Assembly (NCBI GenBank): GCA_937926975.1
Contig: CALBCJ010000024.1
Location: forward strand, 1 to 61,359
Source: an uncultured Propionibacteriaceae bacterium
GTDB taxonomy: Bacteria > Actinomycetota > Actinomycetes > Propionibacteriales > Propionibacteriaceae
DNA length: 61,359 nt
Direction of reading: 5' to 3'
Each line of letters opens with the position of its first letter. Position 1 is the stretch's first letter. Both the position numbers and the translations under genes were made by a program. Below the pieces are notes generated by a model, which was given only the letters and a program-made list of their open reading frames with translations, searched no databases and was not told the origin of the DNA. Shown here in pieces: positions 53,809-61,359 of the stretch.

Positions 53809-54855
53809 ATGGATCGCAGGACACTTCTCGGGATCAGCGCAGCCGGAGTGGCTGGGTTCCTGGTCGCGGGCTGCTCGTCGTCAACCAGCACCCCGGCGGC
53901 CTCTGGCAGCGCCAGCGGCGGCAAGAAGAGCGTGGTCAGCGTGGTCAACGGCCCGCTCGGGGACGCCAGCTTCTTCGATGACGCTGAGCGCGGCATCCAG
54001 CGGCTCAAGGCCAGCGGGCACAAGACGGAGACTGTCCAGTCGGAGGCCAACAACCCGACCTCGTGGAAGCAGAACACCGAGTCGGTCTCGGGCAAGTGGG
54101 ACCTGGTCGTCGTCGGGTCCTCGCAGATGGTGGAGGTGCTCGACACCGTCGCCCCCAAGTTCCCGCAGCAGAAGTACATCATCTACGACGACGTGGTGAA
54201 CCAGCCCAACGTCGCCTCGATCACCTTCAAGCAGAACGAGGGCTCGTTCCTGGCCGGTGTGCTCGCCGCGCTGGTGACCAGCAACAAGGCCCAGTTCGAC
54301 AAGGCCTCCGGCTCGAAGGTGGTCGGCCTGGTCGGCGGCATGGACATCCCGATCATCAACGACTTCGTGGTGGGCTTCAAGAAGGGTGTCGAGACCGTTG
54401 ACCCGGCGATCCAGGTCAAGGTCGGCTTCGTCGGCAACTTCACCGACGCCGACAAGGGCTACTCGATCGCCAAGTCGATGTTCGACCAGGACAAGGCCGA
54501 CGTGGTCTACCAGGTCGCCGGCGGCGCCGGAATGGGCGTCCTCAAGGCGGCCAAGGACGCCCTCCGGTACGCCATCGGCGTCGACTCGAACCAGAACAAC
54601 CTGCAGCCCGGCCACATCCTGGCCTCGATGCTGAAGAACATCGGCGACGGCGTCGAGTCCGCGGTGACGGCCGCGGACGAGGGCCGGCTGGAGTTCGGGA
54701 AGGTCAGCTCGTACGGCCTCAAGAACAAGGGTGTCTCGCTGACCTTCAACGACAACGGCGGGATCGTGCCCGACGACATCAGGAAGAAGATCGACGAGTA
54801 CGCCCAGCAGGTCGTTGACGACAAGGTGCAGGTGCCGACCACCATGCAGCAGTGA
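53809..54855 (+). CDS. BMP-family substrate-binding lipoprotein for nucleosides
   Basis: 348 residues. The N-terminus MDRRTLLGIS leads into a hydrophobic stretch and the lipobox LVAGC, so it is a membrane-anchored binding protein. A Ser/Ala linker follows, then the BMP (PnrA/TmpC-like) fold with KYIIYDDVVNQPNVASITFK and VVYQVAGGAGMGVLKAAKDA. BMP proteins next to RbsA-like ATPases bind purine nucleosides. AAGGAG sits 4 nt before ATG 53809; an ATG at 53794 overlaps the kinase stop and lacks such a site. A 14-bp hairpin follows. Confidence 0.92.
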   Translation: MDRRTLLGISAAGVAGFLVAGCSSSTSTPAASGSASGGKKSVVSVVNGPLGDASFFDDAERGIQRLKASGHKTETVQSEANNPTSWKQNTESVSGKWDLVVVGSSQMVEVLDTVAPKFPQQKYIIYDDVVNQPNVASITFKQNEGSFLAGVLAALVTSNKAQFDKASGSKVVGLVGGMDIPIINDFVVGFKKGVETVDPAIQVKVGFVGNFTDADKGYSIAKSMFDQDKADVVYQVAGGAGMGVLKAAKDALRYAIGVDSNQNNLQPGHILASMLKNIGDGVESAVTAADEGRLEFGKVSSYGLKNKGVSLTFNDNGGIVPDDIRKKIDEYAQQVVDDKVQVPTTMQQ

Positions 54856-54878
54856 CCGGTCACTGATCCGCACCGCAC

Positions 54879-54911
54879 CGCGCGGGGGCCGGGACCACCG
54901 GCCCCCGCGCG
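54879..54911 (+). terminator. Hairpin between lipoprotein and ABC transporter genes
   Basis: Perfect 14-bp stem (CGCGCGGGGGCCGG and complement) with loop GACCA, 23 bp after the lipoprotein stop and 31 bp before the next ATG. It probably acts as a partial terminator or 3' stabiliser, giving more binding protein than transporter. Confidence 0.8.
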
Positions 54912-54942
54912 AGCACCCACTACACCGAGAGCCGAGGCAGGA

Positions 54943-57792
54943 ATGGGCACGCCGCTGCTGCAGCTGAGGGGTCTGACCAAGACCTTCGGACCGAAGGTCG
55001 CCAACGACGCGGTCGACCTCGACATCCAACCCGGCCGGGTCCACGCCATCGTCGGCGAGAACGGGGCCGGCAAGACCACGCTGATGTCGATGATCAACGG
55101 CACCGCGGTCCCCGACCGAGGCACCATCACCTTCGACGGGCAGGTCGTCTCGATCACGACCCCGCAGCAGGCGGCGGCCCTGGGGATCGGCATGGTCTTC
55201 CAGCACTTCAAGCTGGTCGGCTCACTGACCGTCGCCGCCAACGTCTTCCTCGGGCGAGAGCTGACCAAGGGCCGCCAGCTCGACACCCAGCAGATGGAGG
55301 CCGAGGTCCGCCGGCTGTCCGACAGGTTCGGTCTGGAGGTGGACCCCACCGAGGAGACCCGCAGCCTGAGCGTCGGCGAGCTGCAGCGGGTCGAGGTGCT
55401 CAAGGCGCTCTCCCACGACACCCGGCTGCTGATCCTGGACGAGCCCACCGCCGTGCTCACCCCCCAGGAGACCGACGACCTCTTCGTCGTGGTACGCGAG
55501 CTCGCCCAGCAGGGCGTGGCGGTGATCTTCATCTCCCACAAGCTCGACGAGGTGCTCGCGATCGCCGACGAGGTGACCGTGATCCGCGACGGCGCGGTGA
55601 TCGCCACAGTCCCGGCGGCTGGGCTCACCAAGGAGCAGATCGCCACCATGATGGTCGGCCGGGAGGTGCTGCTGCGGATCGCGCACACCCCGTCCCACCC
55701 GGGCGACGAGGTGCTCGCCGTCCGCGACCTGACGGTGGTCGACGAGCGCGGCGTGACCGCGCTGAGCAAGGTCTCGCTGAGCGTCCGGGCCGGCGAGATC
55801 GTCGGAGTCGCAGGCGTCGACGGCAACGGGCAGGCCGAGCTCTGCGAAGCGGTCGCCGGGCTGCAGCACGTCGACGCCGGGCAGGTTCTGCTCAAGGGCA
55901 GCGATGTCACCCGGGCATCGGTCCGGGCCCGCCGTGAGCAGGGGCTCGCGTACATCCCCGACGACCGGCAGGAGGTCGGCACCGCGCCGAGGCTTCCGGT
56001 CGCCGAGAACCTGATCGCGACCCACCTGGCTCCCCCGGTCGCCCGGGCCGGCTGGCTGAACCGGGCCGCGGTGAGCAACCTGGCCCAGGCCCTGATCGCC
56101 AAGTTCGACATCCGCGGCGCCAGCCCCACCACCCCGGTCGGCTCGCTGTCGGGCGGCAACATGCAGAAGGTCGTGATCGCCCGGGAGTTCGAGGCGGACC
56201 CGTCCGTGCTGGTGGTCTCGCAGCCGACCCGCGGTGTCGATGTCGGCGCCATGGAGTTCGTCCACAACGCGCTGGTCGCCGCCCGGGACCGGGGCGCGGG
56301 CATCCTGCTGATCTCGGCCGACCTGAACGAGGTGATGAGCCTGTCGGACCGGCTGCTGGTGATCCACCGCGGCCGGATCGTCGACGAGTTCACCCAGGAG
56401 ACGATGTCAGAGACCGCGGTCGGCCTGGCGATGGGCGGCGAGGCGGTCGACGAGGTCGCGATCAGGGCCGCCGAGAGCGCCCACGCCGAGAAGGCCGAGC
56501 TGGTCTCCACCGACCTTGACCTGCCGGCCAGCACCGAGAAGCTGGTGGCCGAGGTCGCCGCCCCCGACAGCGAAGAGGTCACCACGGTCGACGCGGCCCC
56601 GGTCGACCTGGAGTCGGTCAAGGGCCGCCAGGCCAGCGAGCTGAGCGGGGCCGACCGCTCCCGTACGGTGCTGCGCTCGGTCTTCACCAGTGCCGTCCAG
56701 CCGCTGGTCGCGATCGGCGGGGCACTGCTGGTCGGCGCGGTGATCATGCTGCTGATGGGCAAGAACCCCGTCGTCGCGTACCAGGCCCTGTTCGGGTCGG
56801 CCCTGGTCACCCCGTACGGGATGGGCGGGCTGATCGCCCACTCGGTGCAGCTGCTGATCCTGGCCGCGGCCGTGATCGTCAGCTTCAAGGCCGGGTTCTT
56901 CAACATCGGCGGCGAGGGGCAGCTCTACGTCGGCTCACTGGCTGGCGCCCTGGCCGGGGTGGCCCTGAAGGGCAGCGGCCTGCCGGGCGTGGTGCAGATC
57001 CTGATCATCCTGGCCGTCGGCTTCGTAGCCGGAGCACTGTGGGGCCTGGTGCCCGGGTCGCTGCTGGCGGTCTGGAACGTCGACATCATCGTCACCACCT
57101 TGATGATGAGCTCGATCGCGGTCCTGCTCACCCAGTACCTGGTGACCGGGCCGCTGCGCGACCCGCAGTACGGCTCGGTCGGGTCGAAGAAGATCGGCAC
57201 CGAGGCGATGCTCCCCTACTGGGAGCCGACCTACAGCCTCACCCCCGACATCGTGATCGCCCTCGCGGTGACGGTGGTCATGGCCCTGGTCCTGACCCGC
57301 TCCACCTGGGGGCTCAAGGTCCGCCAGCTCGGTGAGATGAACCGCTTCGGCGAGTACACCGGGGTCAGCCCGAAGTCCATGGCGATGCAGGTGATGGCCC
57401 TGTCGGGTGCGGTCACCGGGCTGGCAGGGGCGCTGTTCGTGATCGGCCCGAGCTCACAGGGCCGCTTCTTGCAGGCCTTCTCCCCCGGGTACGGCTTCAC
57501 CGCGATCACCGTCGCGCTGCTGGCCCGGCTGAACCCGTGGGCCGCGATCGTGGCCGCCCTCTTCTACGCCGACATGATGGCCGGGGCTGACCAGATGCAG
57601 TCCAGCGCCGAGGTCCCCAAGTCCCTCGTCGACCTGATCCGCGGCCTGATCATCTTGATGATCACCGCCACATTCGGGTGGAACTGGCGCAAGCGGGCGC
57701 GCGCCGAGGCGGCCGTCGGCAGCGCCGGCACCGCGACCGGCGGCAGCAGTACCGCCGCCGAGCCGACCACCCGTACCGAAGGGGTGCACTGA
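54943..57792 (+). CDS. Fused nucleoside ABC transporter: tandem ATPase joined to permease
   Basis: 949 residues in one open frame. Residues 1 to about 500 are an RbsA-like double ATPase: NBD1 with GENGAGKTT, LSVGELQRVEV and LLILDEPTAV; NBD2 with the degenerate Walker A GVDGNGQAEL and LSGGNMQKVVIAREF. A linker (about 500-570) rich in Glu and Val follows. From about 575 to 930 lies a BPD_transp_2-type permease with 8-10 membrane segments (for example GFFNIGGEGQLYVGSLAGAL). The subunits are normally separate genes. GAGGCAGGA precedes the ATG; the stop overlaps the next start by one base. Confidence 0.93.
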   Translation: MGTPLLQLRGLTKTFGPKVANDAVDLDIQPGRVHAIVGENGAGKTTLMSMINGTAVPDRGTITFDGQVVSITTPQQAAALGIGMVFQHFKLVGSLTVAANVFLGRELTKGRQLDTQQMEAEVRRLSDRFGLEVDPTEETRSLSVGELQRVEVLKALSHDTRLLILDEPTAVLTPQETDDLFVVVRELAQQGVAVIFISHKLDEVLAIADEVTVIRDGAVIATVPAAGLTKEQIATMMVGREVLLRIAHTPSHPGDEVLAVRDLTVVDERGVTALSKVSLSVRAGEIVGVAGVDGNGQAELCEAVAGLQHVDAGQVLLKGSDVTRASVRARREQGLAYIPDDRQEVGTAPRLPVAENLIATHLAPPVARAGWLNRAAVSNLAQALIAKFDIRGASPTTPVGSLSGGNMQKVVIAREFEADPSVLVVSQPTRGVDVGAMEFVHNALVAARDRGAGILLISADLNEVMSLSDRLLVIHRGRIVDEFTQETMSETAVGLAMGGEAVDEVAIRAAESAHAEKAELVSTDLDLPASTEKLVAEVAAPDSEEVTTVDAAPVDLESVKGRQASELSGADRSRTVLRSVFTSAVQPLVAIGGALLVGAVIMLLMGKNPVVAYQALFGSALVTPYGMGGLIAHSVQLLILAAAVIVSFKAGFFNIGGEGQLYVGSLAGALAGVALKGSGLPGVVQILIILAVGFVAGALWGLVPGSLLAVWNVDIIVTTLMMSSIAVLLTQYLVTGPLRDPQYGSVGSKKIGTEAMLPYWEPTYSLTPDIVIALAVTVVMALVLTRSTWGLKVRQLGEMNRFGEYTGVSPKSMAMQVMALSGAVTGLAGALFVIGPSSQGRFLQAFSPGYGFTAITVALLARLNPWAAIVAALFYADMMAGADQMQSSAEVPKSLVDLIRGLIILMITATFGWNWRKRARAEAAVGSAGTATGGSSTAAEPTTRTEGVH

Positions 57793-58694
57793 TGGAGACC
57801 TGGAGCTCGGTACTCAGCCTGGCCCTGGTCGGGACCACGCTGATGTTCCTGACCCCGATCCTGCTGGCCGCGATCGGCGGCGCCATCACCCAGCAGGCCG
57901 ACATCCTCAACATCGGCCTGGAAGGCCTGATGCTGGTCGGGGCGTTCAGCGCGATCGCTGTCGGGGCCGCCACGAAGAGCGCGCTGGCCGGGGTCCTGGC
58001 CGCGGTGGTCTCGGCACTGCTGCTGTCGGTCGTGTACGCGGTCTGCACCCTGTGGCTGAAGGCCGACTTCATCGTGGTCGGCATCGGCGTCAACATCCTG
58101 GCCCTCGGCCTGACGGTGTTCTTGCTGCAGACCCTGTACGGCAGCCCCGGCAGCACGCCGGCCTCGGTGACGATCTCGCTGCCGAAGCCTCACGTCCCGG
58201 TGCTGGGCGACCAGACGGCGCTGGTGTACCTCGCGCTGCTGTGCGTGCCGGCGTACGCGTTCCTGCTGTACCGGACCCGGTTCGGGGTGCACCTGCGGGC
58301 CGTCGGTGAGAACCTGCCGGCCGCCACCGCCGCCGGCATCGACGGGACCCGGGTGAAGTTCATCTCGGTGATGCTCTGCGGGGCGCTGTGCGGCCTGGCC
58401 GGGGCCCAGCTGTCGATGGCGAACCTCGGCTCGTTCACCACGAACATGACCGCCGGTCGCGGCTTCATCGCGGTCGCGGCCCTCACCTTCGGCCGGGCCC
58501 GCCCGGTCCCGACCCTGGTGGCGGCGGTGATCTTCGGGCTGGCGGACGCGGTCGCCGACCGGCTCGGGGTGGCCGGGGTCAACTCGAACCTGGCCAAGAT
58601 GGCGCCGTACATCATCACGATCGTGGCGCTCACCCTGGCCTCGATGGACATCATGAAGCGGCGGCGCCGGTCGGCCGCCCTGAAGGAGGCGTAG
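57792..58694 (+). CDS. Nucleoside ABC transporter permease, second subunit
   Basis: 300 residues of the BPD_transp_2 family, mostly membrane-spanning (about 8 segments). QQADILNIGLEGLMLVGAFS and MTAGRGFIAVAALTFGRARP are typical of the second nucleoside permease (NupQ/YufQ-like). It starts within the stop of the fused ATPase-permease (TGATG) and would pair with its permease half. Confidence 0.92.
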   Translation: METWSSVLSLALVGTTLMFLTPILLAAIGGAITQQADILNIGLEGLMLVGAFSAIAVGAATKSALAGVLAAVVSALLLSVVYAVCTLWLKADFIVVGIGVNILALGLTVFLLQTLYGSPGSTPASVTISLPKPHVPVLGDQTALVYLALLCVPAYAFLLYRTRFGVHLRAVGENLPAATAAGIDGTRVKFISVMLCGALCGLAGAQLSMANLGSFTTNMTAGRGFIAVAALTFGRARPVPTLVAAVIFGLADAVADRLGVAGVNSNLAKMAPYIITIVALTLASMDIMKRRRRSAALKEA

Positions 58695-58697
58695 CAG

Positions 58698-59654
58698 ATG
58701 GTGGAGCGGCTGATCCTGGACTGCGACCCAGGCCACGACGACGCCATGGCGATCATGCTCGCCGCGGCCGACCCGCGCCTGGAGCTGCTGGCGATCACAA
58801 CCGTGGCGGGCAACCAGACCCTGCCCAAGGTGACCCGCAACGCCCTGGCCGTGTGCACCGCGGCCCACATCACCGGCGTCCCGGTCGCGGCCGGAGCCGA
58901 CCGGCCGGTGCACCGCCAGCAGGTGGTGGCCCCGGACATCCACGGCGACACCGGCCTGGACGGGCCGAGCCTTCCGGAGCCGACCGTCGAGCTGGACCCC
59001 CGACACGCGGTCGACCTGATCGTCGAGACCGTGATGCGCGAGCCGGAGCAGACCGTCAACCTGGTCCCGGTCGGGCCGCTGACCAATATCGCCCTGGCAC
59101 TGCGCCGGGAGCCGGCGATCGCGCAGCGGGTGAAGCGGGTAGTGCTGATGGGTGGCGCGTACACCCGGGGCAACTCGACCCCGGCCGCCGAGTTCAACAT
59201 CTTCGCCGACCCGGAGGCCGCTGCCGAGGTCTTCAGCGCCGGCTGGCCGGTAACCATGGTCGGGCTGGACCTCACCCACCAGGCCCTGGCCGACGACTCG
59301 GTCTTCGCCCGGCTGGAGCAGATCGGCGGGCCCTTGAGCGACTTCGTGGTCGCGATGCTGCGGTTCTTCCAGTCCTCGTACCTGCACTCGCAGGGCTTCA
59401 CCTACCCGCCGGTGCACGACCCGACAGCGGTCGCTGTCCTGCTCGGGCAGGGCCTGGTCACCACCGAGCGGGCCCGGGTCGACGTGGAGACCCAGGGGGC
59501 GCTCACGTACGGGATGACCGTGACCGACTTCGAGGCCTACCGCGGAGCTCACCACAACGGGCTGCCCGCCAACTGTGACGTCGCCACCACGCTCGACGTG
59601 GCCGGCTTCTGGGACGTCATGATCGCCGCCATCACGCGCCTCTCGGAGCGCTGA
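58698..59654 (+). CDS. Inosine-uridine-preferring nucleoside hydrolase, copy 1
   Basis: 318 residues. The calcium-binding DCDPGHDDA near the N-terminus, the VLMGGAY segment, GNSTPAAEFNIFADPEAA and the C-terminal VHDPTAVAVLL are the IUNH hallmarks. It hydrolyses nucleosides to base and ribose. GGAGG lies within the end of the permease gene, 3 bp apart. The specificity is unknown. Confidence 0.93.
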   Translation: MVERLILDCDPGHDDAMAIMLAAADPRLELLAITTVAGNQTLPKVTRNALAVCTAAHITGVPVAAGADRPVHRQQVVAPDIHGDTGLDGPSLPEPTVELDPRHAVDLIVETVMREPEQTVNLVPVGPLTNIALALRREPAIAQRVKRVVLMGGAYTRGNSTPAAEFNIFADPEAAAEVFSAGWPVTMVGLDLTHQALADDSVFARLEQIGGPLSDFVVAMLRFFQSSYLHSQGFTYPPVHDPTAVAVLLGQGLVTTERARVDVETQGALTYGMTVTDFEAYRGAHHNGLPANCDVATTLDVAGFWDVMIAAITRLSER

Positions 59655-59655
59655 G

Positions 59656-60654
59656 ATGCCGACTCCTGTGATCATCGACACCGACCCCGGCATTGACGAC
59701 GCCATCGCCCTCACCCTGGCTGCCGCCAGCCCGGAGCTGACGCTGCTCGGGGTGACCACGGTCGGCGGGAACACCGGCCTCGAGACCACCACCAGCAACG
59801 CGCTGCGGATCCTGCACCTGCTCGGACGAGACGACGTTCCGGTCGCCGCCGGCGCGGCCCGGGCCCTGGTCCACGACCAGCCGCTGGCCGACACCGCGAT
59901 CCACGGACCCGGCGGTCTCGGCGGGGTCGAGCTGGCGCTGCCCGGCCGGCAGGCCGACCCGCGCGGAGCGCTGGCGCTGATGGTGGAGCTGATCGAGTCC
60001 AGCCCTGAGCCGGTGACGCTGCTGGCGATCGGCCCGCTCACCAACGTGGCGCTGCTGGCCGCGGCCCGGCCCGACGTGTACGCGCGGCTGGAGCGGCTGG
60101 TGATCATGGGCGGCGGGGTCCACCTCACCGGCAACCGCTCCCCCGCCGCCGAGTTCAACATCTGGTTCGACCCCGAGGCCGCCGCCCGGGTCTTCGCCGC
60201 CGGGGTCCCGGTGACCATGGTCGGCCTGGACGTCACGCAGAAGGCCCTCTTCGCCCCGTCCGACTGGGACCGGCTGCGCGGCCCCGGGGCCGGACCAGTG
60301 GCCCAGGCGGTCACCGGGATGATCGATTTCTACGGTTCCTTCTACCGCTCCTTCCTCGGCACAGACGCCACCGCCCAGCACGATGCGCTGGCCGTCACCG
60401 CCCTGGTGAAGCCGGAGCTGGTGACCACCGAGCACGTCTGGGTCGGGGTCGAGACCTCCGGTACGTACACCCGCGGCATGACGGTCGCGGACCTGCGCGG
60501 AGTCTGGAAGCGCCAGCCCAACACCCACGTCGCCCTGGACGTCGACGCCCCCGGGTACATCGACTTTCTCGTCAGCCGCATCGCTGTGTTTGATTGCCGC
60601 GGCCTTCGCGGCGGCGCGGCCCGAGCGGGGCTCGGGCAGTCCAGCACGGAATAG
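59656..60654 (+). CDS. Inosine-uridine-preferring nucleoside hydrolase, copy 2
   Basis: 332 residues. DTDPGIDDA, VIMGGGVHLTGN, SPAAEFNIWFDPEAA and QHDALAVTAL give the complete active site. It is clearly diverged from copy 1, so different substrates (purine versus pyrimidine nucleosides) are likely. A glycine-rich C-terminal tail (about 20 residues) exceeds the usual end. One base separates it from copy 1. Confidence 0.93.
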   Translation: MPTPVIIDTDPGIDDAIALTLAAASPELTLLGVTTVGGNTGLETTTSNALRILHLLGRDDVPVAAGAARALVHDQPLADTAIHGPGGLGGVELALPGRQADPRGALALMVELIESSPEPVTLLAIGPLTNVALLAAARPDVYARLERLVIMGGGVHLTGNRSPAAEFNIWFDPEAAARVFAAGVPVTMVGLDVTQKALFAPSDWDRLRGPGAGPVAQAVTGMIDFYGSFYRSFLGTDATAQHDALAVTALVKPELVTTEHVWVGVETSGTYTRGMTVADLRGVWKRQPNTHVALDVDAPGYIDFLVSRIAVFDCRGLRGGAARAGLGQSSTE

Positions 60655-60708
60655 AGGTCGAAGCGGCGGCGTTCAACCGGAACATCGTGAGTCGACCAGG
60701 AGCAGCCA

Positions 60709-61161
60709 ATGACCGTGCACGACAACGGGCCCCAGCCGAATGTCTTCGACATTGAGGACGCGACCCGCAGCAACCAGACCTACCGGACCGTCGCCTGGAC
60801 AGGGAAGTACCTGCAGGTCACGCTGATGTCGATCCCGGTGGGCAGCTCGATCGGGCTGGAGGTCCATCCTGAGACCGACCAGTTCCTGCGGGTGGACGCC
60901 GGCACCGGACGCTGCGTGATGGGTCCTGCCGAGGACGACTTGCCCTTCTCCCAGGAGGTCAGCGACGGCTGGAGCATCCAGGTCCCGGCCGGCACCTGGC
61001 ACGACGTTGTCAACACCGGCGATGAGCCGCTGCAGGTGTACGCGGTGTACGCGCCGACCCACCATGCCCAGGGCAAGGTCCACGCCACCGCGGAGGAAGC
61101 CGAGCGGGACGAGGCGGCCGGCGGCGACGAGCCCCCCGCCTGGACCGTCCAGCCGGGCTGA
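60709..61161 (+). CDS. Small cupin-domain protein
   Basis: 150 residues with one cupin core. Motif 1 is present as GSSIGLEVHPETDQFLRV with one histidine of the usual HxH pair and a glutamate in place of the other; motif 2 is VPAGTWHDVVNTG. The acidic tail (EEAERDEAAGGDE) is not conserved-looking. AGGAG precedes the ATG. It may bind a sugar or nucleoside-derived ligand in the same locus, but its function is unknown. Confidence 0.8.
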   Translation: MTVHDNGPQPNVFDIEDATRSNQTYRTVAWTGKYLQVTLMSIPVGSSIGLEVHPETDQFLRVDAGTGRCVMGPAEDDLPFSQEVSDGWSIQVPAGTWHDVVNTGDEPLQVYAVYAPTHHAQGKVHATAEEAERDEAAGGDEPPAWTVQPG

Positions 61162-61359
61162 GCCCCCCAACCCGACCACACCAGGTGGTGAGCCGACGAC
61201 AGTCGGCGGCAACCGAGGGTGACCGACGCGCTGTACCTGGCCCCTCAGCCCGGCCACGACGGGTGAGGTGCTCGCTCAAGTCGGCTGGACGAACCAGCGG
61301 TGAAGAACGACTGGCTGGACTCGGGACCGGTCCGCCCAACCTGGCCACAGCTCTGAAGC
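61162..61359. other. Right end of window, no feature recognised
   Basis: 198 bp after the cupin gene; no gene, hairpin or promoter that I can support. Confidence 0.4.

Overview
The window is chromosomal DNA of a high-GC Gram-positive actinobacterium. The evidence is very high GC with G/C-ending codons, frequent GTG/TTG starts, many apparently leaderless genes, a TTG-started rpoB, and the hadA-hadB-murB-trpT-secE-nusG-rplKA order seen in mycobacteria and streptomycetes. A glutaminyl-tRNA synthetase would fit only some actinobacterial groups, such as the Propionibacteriaceae; that placement is an inference.

Layout. 1-10480: housekeeping and accessory genes: ispH (3' end missing), a ferritin-like protein, an S9 peptidase, serA, glpK, an alpha/beta hydrolase divergent from a TetR regulator with a clear operator, a SorC-type regulator and a tandem GNAT protein. 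10459-13293: map, adk and secY. 13555-15006: a GH3 beta-N-acetylhexosaminidase between secY and the ribosomal genes. 15092-24864: the S10-spc ribosomal operon (rpsJ to rplO), ending in a 16-bp perfect hairpin just after rplO. 25162-28383: divergent gltX and glnS. 28582-32992: the str operon (rpsL, rpsG, fusA, tuf). 33459-40905: rpoC and rpoB. 41220-42723: an XRE/TPR regulator divergent from a 51-residue exported peptide, the unit lying between two perfect hairpins. 42859-45656: rplL, rplJ, rplA, rplK. 45728-49393: nusG, secE, trpT, murB, hadB, hadA. 49447-51882: a membrane protein with 12-residue repeats, rpmG and tRNAs Met, Thr and Tyr. 52016-61161: a nucleoside uptake and salvage locus.

How it works together. 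Most of the window is the transcription-translation core, almost all on the minus strand, with separate promoters in front of rpsJ, rpsL, rpoB, rplJ and trpT. The plus-strand locus at the right end forms a pathway: a BMP-family lipoprotein and an ABC transporter (ATPase and one permease fused in a single chain, plus a second permease) import nucleosides; a DeoD-type phosphorylase and two nucleoside hydrolases split them; a ribokinase-type enzyme phosphorylates the released ribose.

The best candidate for an undescribed system is the regulator/peptide pair at 41220-42723. The regulator has an N-terminal helix-turn-helix followed by TPR-like helices. The divergent gene has a strong ribosome-binding site and encodes a Sec signal peptide with a 21-residue tail. 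An 18-bp AT-rich inverted repeat overlaps the predicted peptide promoter. This resembles RRNPP-type peptide signalling known from Firmicutes, but the link is inferred from architecture only.
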